A stretch of DNA of 64,000 nt from contig JAHDRW010000008.1 in the NCBI GenBank assembly GCA_018433085.1, positions 186,001 to 250,000 of the forward strand, written 5' to 3'. The notes under the pieces were generated by a model, which saw only the letters and a list, made by a program, of their open reading frames with translations, ran no database searches and was not told the DNA's origin. Position 1 is the stretch's first letter, and the number at the start of each line of letters is the position of its first letter. Origin of the DNA: Deltaproteobacteria bacterium (GTDB lineage Bacteria > Desulfobacterota > Desulfomonilia > UBA1062). Both the position numbers and the translations under genes were made by a program. This document shows positions 43,949 to 52,724 of the stretch, one piece after another.

Positions 43949-45672
43949 TTGCTCCTCCCGCCGTACGCATAGGTTGTGTTCATTATATAATTATTTATCC
44001 CCTTTGCAATACCGTCTACCAGTGCTTCCTGGTACGAGCGCCTCTGCAGCAGGCTCATGTCCTTGGAATTGGTGATGAAACCGAGCTCCAGGAGAATCGA
44101 AGGCATCTGCGCGCCCAGGAGCACATAGAACGGCGCCTGGCGGACGCCCAGGTTCCTGCCCGCATAGCCTACATTCACGGCGGATGATATGATGTCGTTA
44201 TGCACGCAGTTGGCGAACTTGGACGATTCGTTGATCTTTGAGTTGAGCATGAGATCGTTGATGATGAGCTGCAGATCGCTCAACGACTTCTGGGTGGTGG
44301 CGTTTTCCCGGGCCGCGACCTCGATGGCCGTAGCATCCGTGGTGAGGTTGAGAAAGTAGGTCTCGATCCCCCGAATCGACCGGTCCCGGTGAGAGTTGAT
44401 ATGGAGGGAAACGAACAGATCGGCCCGCTTCTCGTTGGCGAAATTGGTCCGTTTTTCCAGGGTCAGGAACTTGTCGGTGCTGCGGGTGAGGAACACCTCG
44501 AACCCTTCCATTTCGAGCCGCCTGGCAAGCCGCTTTCCGATCTGCAGGACCAGGTCCTTTTCCAAGACGCCCTCCGGGCTGACGGCTCCGGGGTCTTTGC
44601 CGCCGTGCCCGGGATCGATGACGATCCGGGACACCTTGAGGCAGAGCTGCGAGGCGATGGAGGGGACATCCTCTTTCATTTGCGAGGGGGCATGCGATCG
44701 CACCTTTTTGACCTTGCTCTGGTAAGACGCCACCTCTTTGATGGCGGAGCTGTCGGTGCTCACGTCGACCACCACGCGGGAGGGATCGTCCAGGTGAAAG
44801 GTGTTGTACTGGAGCTTGTCATTGAGGTCCAGGACCACCCTGACCGTCCGGTGATCGTACTGCGAGACGCGGATGCCCGTGACGAGCCGGTCGTCCACCC
44901 GGTGCCTGTAGGGGAACCCGGGCAGGGTCGCGGTGTTCTTGAGATCGATGACCAGCCGCTCGGGCTTGCTGTGCTTCGGGTCCCTGGGCAGCGTGAAGGA
45001 CTTGTACGCCGCGTTCTTGTCGAGGTCGATCACGACCCGGGTGGAGTCCTTGTTCGTCCACTGCCGGATCTTTCTGATGTGCGAGAGGGAGGTTTTCCCG
45101 CCTTTCACGGCAGCCTTGCCCGTGTTTCTGGCCACGGCCTTCTTCGGCGCCGAAGACTTGCCGGTTATCCGTGCCCTTGCCGCCCCGGCCATGTCTCCCT
45201 GCGGGAACTCCCGGTCGATGCGCCGGTAGAGCGCCTGCGCCTGCGATTTGTTCCCCAGCGACTCAGCGATCTTGCCCGCGTTGAGCAGGGCGTCGTCGGC
45301 GAGGCTGCTCCGGGGATAGTCCCTGGCTATCGACTGGTAGATCTCCGAGGCCTTATTAAGATCGCTCTTTCTGCCTGCATAGTTATAGAGCTGCACATAG
45401 AGCTTCGCACTCTTGAACCGCGCATTGGGCGCAAAGGCGGAATCCGGATATTTCTCGGCGATGGTCGAATACTCGCGGATGACCTCCAGCCAGTACTGCC
45501 GGTATTTTTTCCGGGAGGGATCCCTGAAGAGCTCCACATAGGATTTATTGGCGCTCTGATACGACAGTGCGGCGTTATCGGCAGCATCCGCCGTTGCGTC
45601 GAACCCCAGAAAAAACACGCAGCACAGGAGGGCACACGCGGCAAGTTTTAGCTTCCCATCGATGTAATCCAT
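43945..45672 (-). CDS. N-acetylmuramoyl-L-alanine amidase (AMIN-Amidase_3) with TPR-like N-terminus
   Basis: 575 residues. A signal peptide (LAACALLCCVFFLGF) is followed by helical tetratricopeptide-like repeats at about 40-170 (EVIREYSTIAEKYPDSAFAP, ASEIYQSIARDYPRSSLADD). A basic linker precedes an AMIN domain near 195-305 (TRVVIDLDKNAAYKSF, RLVIDLKNT, TVRVVLDLND). The zinc amidase domain covers ~350-560: IVIDPGHGGKDPGA, EKDLVLQIGKRLARRL, HINSH and PSILLELGFITNSKD with the catalytic Glu. It cleaves amide bonds of peptidoglycan in the periplasm. AmiC-like enzymes separate daughter cells. Confidence 0.92.
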   Translation of the reverse strand: MDYIDGKLKLAACALLCCVFFLGFDATADAADNAALSYQSANKSYVELFRDPSRKKYRQYWLEVIREYSTIAEKYPDSAFAPNARFKSAKLYVQLYNYAGRKSDLNKASEIYQSIARDYPRSSLADDALLNAGKIAESLGNKSQAQALYRRIDREFPQGDMAGAARARITGKSSAPKKAVARNTGKAAVKGGKTSLSHIRKIRQWTNKDSTRVVIDLDKNAAYKSFTLPRDPKHSKPERLVIDLKNTATLPGFPYRHRVDDRLVTGIRVSQYDHRTVRVVLDLNDKLQYNTFHLDDPSRVVVDVSTDSSAIKEVASYQSKVKKVRSHAPSQMKEDVPSIASQLCLKVSRIVIDPGHGGKDPGAVSPEGVLEKDLVLQIGKRLARRLEMEGFEVFLTRSTDKFLTLEKRTNFANEKRADLFVSLHINSHRDRSIRGIETYFLNLTTDATAIEVAARENATTQKSLSDLQLIINDLMLNSKINESSKFANCVHNDIISSAVNVGYAGRNLGVRQAPFYVLLGAQMPSILLELGFITNSKDMSLLQRRSYQEALVDGIAKGINNYIMNTTYAYGGRSK

Positions 45673-45765
45673 TACGTCATTCTTTTCGTAATCCCTTACT
45701 TCGCTGTCACGGACTATGACAAACTCCCTCGTAAGCAGACTATCGGCAGACCGTGCGCGAAATCT

Positions 45766-46527
45766 TTAAGAATATTTGGTACGAAACCGGTAAATCACCG
45801 ACAAACCTTTCAGCAAAAGATGTTCATCCCGGATATATTCCCGGGGCAGCCGATTCTCGGTCACGGGAAGCAGGCCGCCCGTGACCACAACCAGGGGGCG
45901 CGGCCTGCGGTTGCGCCCCATGTGAGAGACCATTGACTCCACCATGGCCGCATGGCCGGCGATCACGCCGGAGCGCATGCTGTCGCGCGTGGTGGTACCC
46001 ACGAGGAGCTCGACCGGCGAAACATCGATCTCCGGCAGCTCGGGCGCGGCCGAGAGCAGGCCTCTGCACGCGCTGACGAGGCCCGGGGCGATGGCCCCGC
46101 CGAGAAAGTCACCGCCCCGGGAGAGATAATCGATGGTAGTGGCGGTGCCCATGTCAACGATGATCCCGGGCCGTTGTCCCTTGGTGTAGAGGTGATGGCA
46201 CGCAGCGGCGTTCACCAGCCTGTCCGTCCCCAGGGTGTCTTTTGTCCGGTAGCGGTTCCCGATCCCCATGGGTGTCTCGTTGGCGACCATAAAGGGTCTC
46301 CTCCCGAATCTCTCCAGACACTCGCGGGTGATAATGGCGGAAACCTTCTTCCGCACGCTGGAAAGCACACACTCTCCGGCGAGCCGGGCGCTGTCCGGGT
46401 CCAAGTGTTCGAAAAAGCTGCCGGACTTAAGACATGTCGCCGTGGAAAGCCTCCGGACGTGCCTGATTTCCACCCCCTCCATGAGAGCGCTGGTTATATG
46501 GGTGTTGCCCACGTCAATGGCGAGCAT
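45766..46527 (-). CDS. coaX: Type III pantothenate kinase
   Basis: First committed enzyme of coenzyme A synthesis. The acetate-kinase-like fold shows LAIDVGNTHI at the start (phosphate loop), then TLGTDRLVNAAACHHLY near 98-115, IIVDMGTATTIDYL with the catalytic Asp, GGAIAPGLVSACRGL and VVTGG near the end. The length of 253 residues is standard. Type III enzymes are not feedback-inhibited by CoA and need a monovalent cation. The gap to the amidase gene downstream is about 90 bases. Confidence 0.94.
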   Translation of the reverse strand: MLAIDVGNTHITSALMEGVEIRHVRRLSTATCLKSGSFFEHLDPDSARLAGECVLSSVRKKVSAIITRECLERFGRRPFMVANETPMGIGNRYRTKDTLGTDRLVNAAACHHLYTKGQRPGIIVDMGTATTIDYLSRGGDFLGGAIAPGLVSACRGLLSAAPELPEIDVSPVELLVGTTTRDSMRSGVIAGHAAMVESMVSHMGRNRRPRPLVVVTGGLLPVTENRLPREYIRDEHLLLKGLSVIYRFRTKYS

Positions 46528-46789
46528 ACCATATTCCTAGCCTACAACGCTTTCCCTCTTCAAGGCCTTTTTCCCTGAGCGAGGAATTTTACGGGACAAT
46601 CCTTTGCCCCTGCCTCTTAAAGGGGCAGACCCTGGTCCTTCATCCGCCTGAAAAATCAATGCCATAAACCTGCCTCTGGTGCCGAGTCCTTCGCCGGGTT
46701 CTGCGAGCGAGCCTCCACAGCGATACATCGTCCTTAAAGAAAGGACGGGAGAATCCGCGGTGCCGGGCGACTCCTGCCCCGTGCCCCAT

Positions 46790-47566
46790 TCAGCCGGGAA
46801 TTTCCGCCACCGCCCTGATCCACCCGGCGCTCGCGCCCTTGATCTTGATGGGAAAGCAGTAGAAGGTGAACCCGGTGGGCGGGAGCTTGTCCAGGTTGGT
46901 GAGCTTCTCGATCTGGAAATAACCCTTCTCGATCCCTGCGAAATGCCCTTCCCAGATCAGGGACGGGTCATGGGTACGCTCGAAGTCCCGGGCCTGGAAC
47001 GGCAGTGGCCGGTCCCAGCTCCACGCGTCGGTGCCCACCACGTGAATACCCTGCTCGATAAGCCACAGGGTTGCCTGCCTTCCGAAACCCGACCCCCTCA
47101 CCAGGTATTCGGCCGTGCCCCAATAGGCATCGGCGCCTGTCCGCGCCAGAAAGATATCCCCCTCCTGCAGGCGGTACTCCATGGCGTCTAGCTTTGCCCT
47201 GATGTCGTCCGGGCTGATGTTGTAGCCGTCTGGCTTGTCGGTGAAGTCCACCCGCACCCCGTTGCCCACGGACCATTCGAGGGGAAACTGATCAATGGTG
47301 AGAGCGGGCTTTCCCCCGTCCTGGCTCGGGTGATAGTGCCAGGGCGCGTCCATATGGGTGCCCGCATGGGTGGAGACCTCGAGGATCTCCAGGGCCCATC
47401 CCAGGCCTCCGGGCAGGTCTTTTTCCGTGATGCCGGGATAAAACAGCTTCATGGTCTCTGCGCCCATCGCGTGGTCCAGATAGGTGATCTTGGGAATCAT
47501 GAGCGGCGGATCGCTGGGCAGGCCGTTTTCAATGGCTATGGAAAGATCAATGAATTTTCTGGGCAT
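46790..47566 (-). CDS. Cyclase/kynurenine-formamidase-like family hydrolase
   Basis: 258 residues of the PF04199 family. Starts FIDLSIAIENGLPSD; the metal motif HAGTHMDAPWHY near 67-78 is the signature HxGTHxDxPxH. Further conserved blocks are RVDFTDKPDG, GDIFLARTGADAYW and VVGTDAWSWDRP. Members hydrolyse amides or lactones such as formylkynurenine; the substrate is not evident here. No kynurenine genes are near. It stands alone on the minus strand. Confidence 0.85.
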   Translation of the reverse strand: MPRKFIDLSIAIENGLPSDPPLMIPKITYLDHAMGAETMKLFYPGITEKDLPGGLGWALEILEVSTHAGTHMDAPWHYHPSQDGGKPALTIDQFPLEWSVGNGVRVDFTDKPDGYNISPDDIRAKLDAMEYRLQEGDIFLARTGADAYWGTAEYLVRGSGFGRQATLWLIEQGIHVVGTDAWSWDRPLPFQARDFERTHDPSLIWEGHFAGIEKGYFQIEKLTNLDKLPPTGFTFYCFPIKIKGASAGWIRAVAEIPG

Positions 47567-47763
47567 AGCGGCTTAAACCCCCTCGTTCCCACGAACTTGG
47601 CCGTGGTCGCATGACCCGGGCATATGCCCCAAGCCCGCGGGATGACTCCGATCGTTCTCCGTGAAAAAACCCGCGTTGCCCGGGGTCCCATCCTCCCGGG
47701 AAAAACTATCTGATTCCATGGTAATAGGAGCTTGTTTCCCTGTCAATAAAGATCATCTCCTGA

Positions 47764-47791
47764 TTGACACCCCCTGCTTTTTCCGTATTAT
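47764..47791 (+). promoter_or_regulatory. Sigma-70-type promoter before ybaB
   Basis: TTGACA (47764-47769), 16-base spacer, TATTAT (47786-47791). The predicted transcription start near 47798 is at the ATG itself (47800), which would make the mRNA leaderless or nearly so. Confidence 0.55.
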
Positions 47792-47799
47792 GGGAAGGT

Positions 47800-48117
47800 A
47801 TGGAATTCAATTTTCAAGAACTCATGAAAAACGTGCAGAAGATGCAGGAACAGGCGAAGAGGATACAGGAAGAGCTTGCCCACAAGACCGTGACCGCCTC
47901 GTCCGGAGGCGGCATGGTCAACGTGACCGTGAACGGCAGGCAGGAGATCATGGAGATCAAGATCGATCCTGTCTGCGTAGACAGCAGAGATATCCCCATG
48001 CTGGAAGACCTTGTCCTGGCTGCGGTGAACCAGGGAATGCGCAAGTCCCGGGAGCTCATGGCGGATGAAATGAAGCAGCTCACCGGCGGGTTGCCGCTGC
48101 CCTTCGATATCACCTGA
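47800..48117 (+). CDS. YbaB/EbfC family nucleoid-associated protein
   Basis: 105 residues from ATG 47800. A helical N-terminus (FQELMKNVQKMQEQAKRIQEEL) is followed by beta strands (VTASSGGGMVNVTVNGRQEIMEIKIDP) and a C-terminal helix. These proteins dimerise and bind DNA with loose specificity. The gene sits directly before recR, as in most bacteria; its stop overlaps the recR ATG by one base (TGATGG). The GGGAAGG before the ATG could serve as ribosome site if transcription begins further upstream than the near-consensus promoter predicts. Confidence 0.93.
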   Translation: MEFNFQELMKNVQKMQEQAKRIQEELAHKTVTASSGGGMVNVTVNGRQEIMEIKIDPVCVDSRDIPMLEDLVLAAVNQGMRKSRELMADEMKQLTGGLPLPFDIT

Positions 48118-48731
48118 TGGATCCCTATCCCAAACCGCTTAAGAATCTCATCGCCCAGCTCAAACGGCTTCCGGGCGTAGGAGAAAAGACCGCGACCAGG
48201 CTTGCCCTGTTCATCCTGGCCGACCGGGAGAATTTTGCCGGCGACCTCGCCGGGGCCCTCACCTCGGTCAAGGACGAGATCCGTCTGTGCTCGGTGTGCT
48301 ACAATCTCGCCGACATGCCCATATGCTCCATCTGCCAGGACCCGAATCGCGACCACTCAATCATCTGCGTGGTGGAAGAACCCAGCGATGTCCTTGCCCT
48401 GGAGTCGGCGCATGCATACAAGGGTCTCTATCACGTGCTCCACGGCCTCATCTCTCCCATGAACGGGATCGGGCCGCAGGACATCCGGCTGCCCGAGCTC
48501 ATGGAGCGGCTCTCCAAGCTCCAGGCGGGCGAGGTGATCGTGGCCACCAACCCCTCGGTGGAGGGGGAGGGAACCTTCCACTTCATCGCCAGGCTCATCG
48601 AGGAAAAGCACTATCCGGTGCGGGTAAGCCGGATCGCCTCCGGCATACCCATGGGCGGCGAGGTGAAATATATGGACCAGGTGACCCTGGCAAGCGCGCT
48701 GCGTTACCGGAGAAACATCAAAGAAAAGTAG
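48117..48731 (+). CDS. recR: Recombination mediator RecR
   Basis: Ring-forming RecFOR component loading RecA on gapped DNA. Visible: an N-terminal HhH (LKRLPGVGEKTATRLALFIL), a C4 zinc finger (CSVCYNLADMPICSIC), then the Toprim domain (CVVEEPSDVLALE..., the YKGLYHVLHGLISPMNGIGP segment) and Walker-B-like C-terminal block (GEVIVATNPSVEGEGTFHFIARL). The length of 204 residues is typical. Co-transcribed with ybaB. Confidence 0.97.
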   Translation: MDPYPKPLKNLIAQLKRLPGVGEKTATRLALFILADRENFAGDLAGALTSVKDEIRLCSVCYNLADMPICSICQDPNRDHSIICVVEEPSDVLALESAHAYKGLYHVLHGLISPMNGIGPQDIRLPELMERLSKLQAGEVIVATNPSVEGEGTFHFIARLIEEKHYPVRVSRIASGIPMGGEVKYMDQVTLASALRYRRNIKEK

Positions 48732-48750
48732 AATCGGAGGAATCGAGGAT

Positions 48751-50037
48751 ATGAAATCATTTGCCGTTCGTGGCGGGTTTGTGGTCAAGGGGCCGCGGGA
48801 TGTGGTGCGCGATCAGTATGTGGTGGTCGAAGGGAACACCATCCGCGAGATCACCCCGAATCTCCCCGAGGGGATCACCGAGGTGCTCGGCGGCCCGGCC
48901 GATATCGTTATGCCGGGATTCGTCAACACCCATACGCACGCCGCCATGACGCTCTTCCGCGGCTATGCCGACGACCTCCCGCTGATGACCTGGCTTCAGG
49001 ACTATATCTTTCCCGCCGAGGCCAGGTTCGTTGATCGGGAATTCGTCTATCTCGGGTCCCTGCTCGCGGCCTGGGAGATGACCAGGTCGGGGACCACGGC
49101 GTTCTGCGATGGTTACTTCTTCGAAGACCAGGTGGGCAGGGCCGCACGCGAGGTGGGCATCAGGGCGTGGCTGGGCGAGGGCATCCTCCAGTTCCCGTCG
49201 CCCTCGCTCCAGGACCCGGCCCGCACCATCGACCATTCCCGGAGATTCATCGGCCGCTGGCTCGATGACCCCCTGGTGAGGCCCACCGTGTTTCCCCATG
49301 CGGTGTACACCTGCACGCCCGAGCTCCTGAAGCAGGCGTATGCCCTTGCGGAGGAGTTCGATCTGGTGTTTCAGATCCACCTGAGCGAGACGGCCTCCGA
49401 GGTGCAGCAGGCCCGCGAGCAGCTCGGCATGACGCCGGTCCGGTTTCTTGACTCGCTCGGGTGTCTCTCGCAGAGGACCCTGGCGGCCCACTGCGTCCAT
49501 CTGGACGAAGAAGAGATCGCCCTGCTGGCTCAAAGGGGCGTTTCCGTGGCCCACAACGCCGAGAGCAACATGAAGCTCGCCTCGGGCATCGCTCCCGTTC
49601 CCGCCATGCTCGCCGCCGGGGTGAACGTCACCATCGGCACCGACGGGTGCGCGAGCAACAACAACCTCGACATGATCGGCGAGCTCTCGACCGCGGCCAA
49701 GCTCCACAAGGTCAGCTCCATGGACCCCACGGTTCTCGACGAATGCACCGCCCTGGCCCTGGGGACCGAAAACGCCGCCAAGGCCTTGAGATTCAACGGG
49801 GGGAGGCTCGAGCCGGGCAGGCCCGCGGACCTCATCTCCCTCGACGGCCGCGCCCCGAACCTCGTGCCCATGTTCAACCCGGTCTCGCACATCGTCTATG
49901 CGGCCAACGGCTCCAACGTCAAGGACGTGGTGATCGACGGAAAGATCGTGGTGAAAGACTTCGCGTCCCTGACCGTTGACGAGGAGGCGCTCATCAGGGA
50001 GTGCCGCGCGATCTGCAAAAGGATCGGCAGGGGCTGA
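48751..50037 (+). CDS. mtaD: 5-methylthioadenosine/S-adenosylhomocysteine deaminase-type amidohydrolase
   Basis: 428-residue metal-dependent hydrolase of the ATZ/TRZ group. Metal-binding and catalytic segments: PGFVNTHTHAAMTLFRG near 55-71, IHLSETASEVQQ near 209, AHCVHLDEEEIALL near 248, HNAESNMKLASG near 266 and GTDGCASNNNLDM near 294. The substrate-loop motif PLMTWLQDYIFPAEA is typical of MtaD. The enzyme deaminates adenosine derivatives, feeding the futalosine-type or methionine-salvage routes. It follows recR by 19 bases and has GGAGG upstream, so it may be in the same transcript. Confidence 0.9.
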   Translation: MKSFAVRGGFVVKGPRDVVRDQYVVVEGNTIREITPNLPEGITEVLGGPADIVMPGFVNTHTHAAMTLFRGYADDLPLMTWLQDYIFPAEARFVDREFVYLGSLLAAWEMTRSGTTAFCDGYFFEDQVGRAAREVGIRAWLGEGILQFPSPSLQDPARTIDHSRRFIGRWLDDPLVRPTVFPHAVYTCTPELLKQAYALAEEFDLVFQIHLSETASEVQQAREQLGMTPVRFLDSLGCLSQRTLAAHCVHLDEEEIALLAQRGVSVAHNAESNMKLASGIAPVPAMLAAGVNVTIGTDGCASNNNLDMIGELSTAAKLHKVSSMDPTVLDECTALALGTENAAKALRFNGGRLEPGRPADLISLDGRAPNLVPMFNPVSHIVYAANGSNVKDVVIDGKIVVKDFASLTVDEEALIRECRAICKRIGRG

Positions 50038-50206
50038 AAAGATCCGCAGGGGCAATAGGCGGGGGAAAAAGCTTCAAAAGACGGAAACGGTTTTTGAAAA
50101 AAAAGGAAAAGTATGCCCCGCGGAAGGGGAATCTTTTTCCCCGGTGCCGCTCCAGACTTCACGATTTATCCGGTTTTCCCAACCTGGCAGCATCGTTGCA
50201 AAAAGA

Positions 50207-50234
50207 TAAAGCACAAAACGGCGTGTGCCGATAG
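50207..50234 (+). promoter_or_regulatory. Sigma-28 (FliA)-type promoter before flgL
   Basis: TAAA (50207-50210, with G following) and GCCGATAG (50227-50234) separated by 16 bases, close to the flagellar consensus TAAA-N15-GCCGATAA. The predicted start near 50241 is three bases before the flgL ATG (50244). Confidence 0.6.
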
Positions 50235-50243
50235 GAACGAAAT

Positions 50244-51353
50244 ATGAGAGTGAGCAACCGATTTCTCTATTATCAGCTCGTCAAGGACATCGGGAAGAGC
50301 ACCGAGAAGCTCTTCGACCTCAACGGCCAGATATCCTCGGGCAAGCGGGTGACCAAACCCTCCGACGATCCCCTCGGCCTCTCCCGGGTGCTGATCTACC
50401 GAACCGAGCTCAACTCCTTCGACCAGTTCGAAAAAACCATTAGCTTCGCAAACGGCTGGCTCGCGCGGATCGACTCCATCTGCACAGACGTTGACGATCT
50501 GCTGGCGCGGGCAAGCGAGCTCGCCGTACAGCAGTCCTCCGCCACGGCAAACCAGGATACCCGGGTGGGTGCGGCGCAGGAGATCAGGGAAATCAGGGGC
50601 ATGCTGCTGGGGCACGCCAACTCCAAGTATGCCGACAAGTATCTTTTCGGCGGGACCATGACGCAGACCAAGCCTTTTCTGAATGCGGACGTGGAACTCT
50701 GGCAGGACGACGTGGACACCATGGCCGCGGATAACGCGGGCGCGGTGGCGAATCTGGGCGGCGCGGCTTCCGCCGGCGACCGCTATATCAATACCACCGA
50801 TGGAAACATCTATGAGTATGACGGCGCGGCCTGGCAGGTAAGCACGGTCGCGAGCGAGGGCGCCTCCGCTGTCGTCTCGGACGAGCAGGAGCTCTATATC
50901 TATTCGGGCGGACAGTGGCTCTCTCAGTATCAGGGCAACGACGAGACCTTTTCCGTGAAGATCGGCAAGGACGATGTCGTGGAGACCAATATCCCTGGCA
51001 ACGAACTGTTCAAAAATTCCAGCGGCGACATCTTCATGTCGCTCATGAGGCTCGAACGGGCGTTGCTCGACAACGACCAGGATGCGATACAAGGGCAGCT
51101 CTCCAATCTGGAAAATTCCGGCAAGGTGCTCTCGAACAAACTGGCAAAGGTGGGCGCGGTGGTCAACCGGATGGATCATACGAAATCGGTCATCCAGCGC
51201 TCCGAGGTGGATACCCTCGAAAGCGCATCCGACATCGAGGACCTCGATTACGCATATGCCCTTACCCAACTCAAAAACCAGCAGACCATCTACGAGGCGG
51301 CGCTCAAGAGCGCGTCGCTGATCACGAGCATGAGTCTTGTGGATTTCGTATAG
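50244..51353 (+). CDS. flgL: Flagellar hook-associated protein 3 (hook-filament junction)
   Basis: 369-residue flagellin-like protein. The conserved N-terminal coiled region is MRVSNRFLYYQLVKD..., with LNGQISSGKRVTKPSDDPLGLSRV, and the C-terminal helices end DYAYALTQLKNQQTIYEAALKSASLITSMSLVDFV. The middle (about 150-245) is an extra domain with repeated aromatic turns, NIYEYDGAAWQ and LYIYSGGQWL, making it longer than the common ~300 residues. The protein forms the junction between hook and filament and is exported by the flagellar type III system. flgK is absent here; fliW follows after 10 bases. Confidence 0.92.
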   Translation: MRVSNRFLYYQLVKDIGKSTEKLFDLNGQISSGKRVTKPSDDPLGLSRVLIYRTELNSFDQFEKTISFANGWLARIDSICTDVDDLLARASELAVQQSSATANQDTRVGAAQEIREIRGMLLGHANSKYADKYLFGGTMTQTKPFLNADVELWQDDVDTMAADNAGAVANLGGAASAGDRYINTTDGNIYEYDGAAWQVSTVASEGASAVVSDEQELYIYSGGQWLSQYQGNDETFSVKIGKDDVVETNIPGNELFKNSSGDIFMSLMRLERALLDNDQDAIQGQLSNLENSGKVLSNKLAKVGAVVNRMDHTKSVIQRSEVDTLESASDIEDLDYAYALTQLKNQQTIYEAALKSASLITSMSLVDFV

Positions 51354-51363
51354 GAGGAGAATC

Positions 51364-51798
51364 TTGGAGATTACTACCGTGAGGTTCGGAACCATCCCTG
51401 TACAGGAAGATAAAGTCATCGTCTTTCCCAGAGGCATCCTCGGATTTTCGCACGATACCCGATACATCCTTTTCCCGCATGGCGAGGGATCTCCCTTCTA
51501 CTGGCTGCAGAGCATAGATGACGGGGCCGTCGCCTTTGTGGTCATGAATCCCCAGCTGGTCAAGAAGGATTACACCGTCGACGTCGAAGAGAGTCTCCTC
51601 ACGGAGCTCCAGGCCGACGATATCTCCAACCTCGAGGTTATGTGCATCGTCACCATCCCCCCGAACAGGCCGGAGAAAATGACCATCAACCTGCTGGGAC
51701 CCATTGTCATCAACGTGCCCCGGTGCCGCGCGGTCCAGATCGTGTCCACCGACGAGAAGTACTCGCACCGGCATCCCATACTCGCCGAAGCCTCGTAA
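51364..51798 (+). CDS. fliW: Flagellar assembly factor FliW
   Basis: 144 residues from a TTG start (51364) placed by the AGGAGG just before it; the longer ATG frame at 51337 overlaps flgL. Core motifs: EDKVIVFPRGILGFSHDTRYILFPHGEGSPFYWLQSID, NPQLVKKDY and VTIPPNRPEKMTINLLGPIVIN. FliW binds flagellin and antagonises CsrA. In most genomes csrA is adjacent; here the following 260 bases have no recognisable csrA. Confidence 0.92.
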   Translation: MEITTVRFGTIPVQEDKVIVFPRGILGFSHDTRYILFPHGEGSPFYWLQSIDDGAVAFVVMNPQLVKKDYTVDVEESLLTELQADDISNLEVMCIVTIPPNRPEKMTINLLGPIVINVPRCRAVQIVSTDEKYSHRHPILAEAS

Positions 51799-52057
51799 CG
51801 TCTTTTTGGTATCCTGCACCCGGGGGCACCGGCAACCCGGGCGATATCCGCCCGCGATTGTGCCCGGGCTCCGGCAGCCGTCCGGTGGGGCCGGCCCGGC
51901 GGTTTGTTTCCCGCTGTCTAAGTTTCCCTGCCAAGCCCTGTGTGTATTCCGGTTGCAGAAGTGTTTGCAAATGAGAGGATGTCTGTCATAGAATACCTCC
52001 ATCCGATACCTGCACATGCAAGCGGAAGTTCAATTCAAAGGAGCAGGAGACCACACC

Positions 52058-52564
52058 ATGTACAGAAACATCGTTTCCTTTGTGGCCAAAGGCACCAACA
52101 GCGGCAAGACCTACCTCATGGAGCGGCTTATCGAGAAGTACAAGGAACGGGGATTGAGGGTGGCGGCAGTCAAACACGCCAACCACCTTACCCAGGTGGA
52201 CAAGGAAGGGAAAGACACCGACAAGTTCGCCCGCAAGGGAGCGGACCGGGTCGTTCTGTTTTCGGATCACGCGCTCATGCTCTACGAGTTCTCCTGCCCG
52301 GGCACGGACTATCTCATCGATCTGGCGGAAAAAAACATGGATCTCGTACTGGTGGAGGGATTCAAGAAAGGCCCGTTTCACAAGATCGAGGTCTTCAACC
52401 CCTCTCTGTATGACACCCCGCTGTGCATGGAAAACTCAGACGACAAAGACTCCTATATCGCACTGGTGAGCCGCGAGCCTTTTGACGCGGGGCTGCCGTG
52501 GTTCTCGTTCGACGACATCGAGGGGCTCTGCGCGTTTATCGACGAACATATCCGGCAGAGTTGA
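52058..52564 (+). CDS. mobB: Molybdopterin-guanine dinucleotide biosynthesis adaptor protein MobB
   Basis: 168 residues from ATG 52058 (GGAG 8 bases before). P-loop GTNSGKT near 12-18, then VAAVKHANHLTQVDKEGKDTDKFARKGADRVVLFSDHAL, and LVLVEGFKKGPFHKIEVF with the Walker-B-like Glu/Gly. MobB binds GTP and assists MobA in attaching GMP to molybdopterin. A molybdoenzyme or mobA is not in the window. An upstream ATG at 52016 is not supported by composition. Confidence 0.9.
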   Translation: MYRNIVSFVAKGTNSGKTYLMERLIEKYKERGLRVAAVKHANHLTQVDKEGKDTDKFARKGADRVVLFSDHALMLYEFSCPGTDYLIDLAEKNMDLVLVEGFKKGPFHKIEVFNPSLYDTPLCMENSDDKDSYIALVSREPFDAGLPWFSFDDIEGLCAFIDEHIRQS

Positions 52565-52647
52565 GCCCCCTCCTTGCGTTGTCCTATACAGGTTGGCAAA
52601 CCGTCCTGATCGTTATCATCTCTCTGCCCGTGCTCCCTCAAGCCGGC

Positions 52648-52676
52648 TTGAGCATGAGGTTTTGCCGCCGTATAAT
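52648..52676 (+). promoter_or_regulatory. Sigma-70-type promoter before the RlmI-like gene
   Basis: TTGAGC (52648-52653), 17-base spacer, TATAAT (52671-52676), about 48 bases before the start codon at 52725. The -10 is perfect and the -35 matches 4 of 6. Confidence 0.65.
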
Positions 52677-52724
52677 GATTAACTGGTAGCACCTGAAAAG
52701 AAACTGTGGTAAAGGCACAACGCT

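Noticed and set aside
51799-52057. Possible csrA after fliW
   Set aside because: None of the three forward frames shows the CsrA pattern (LVLTRKxGE...).
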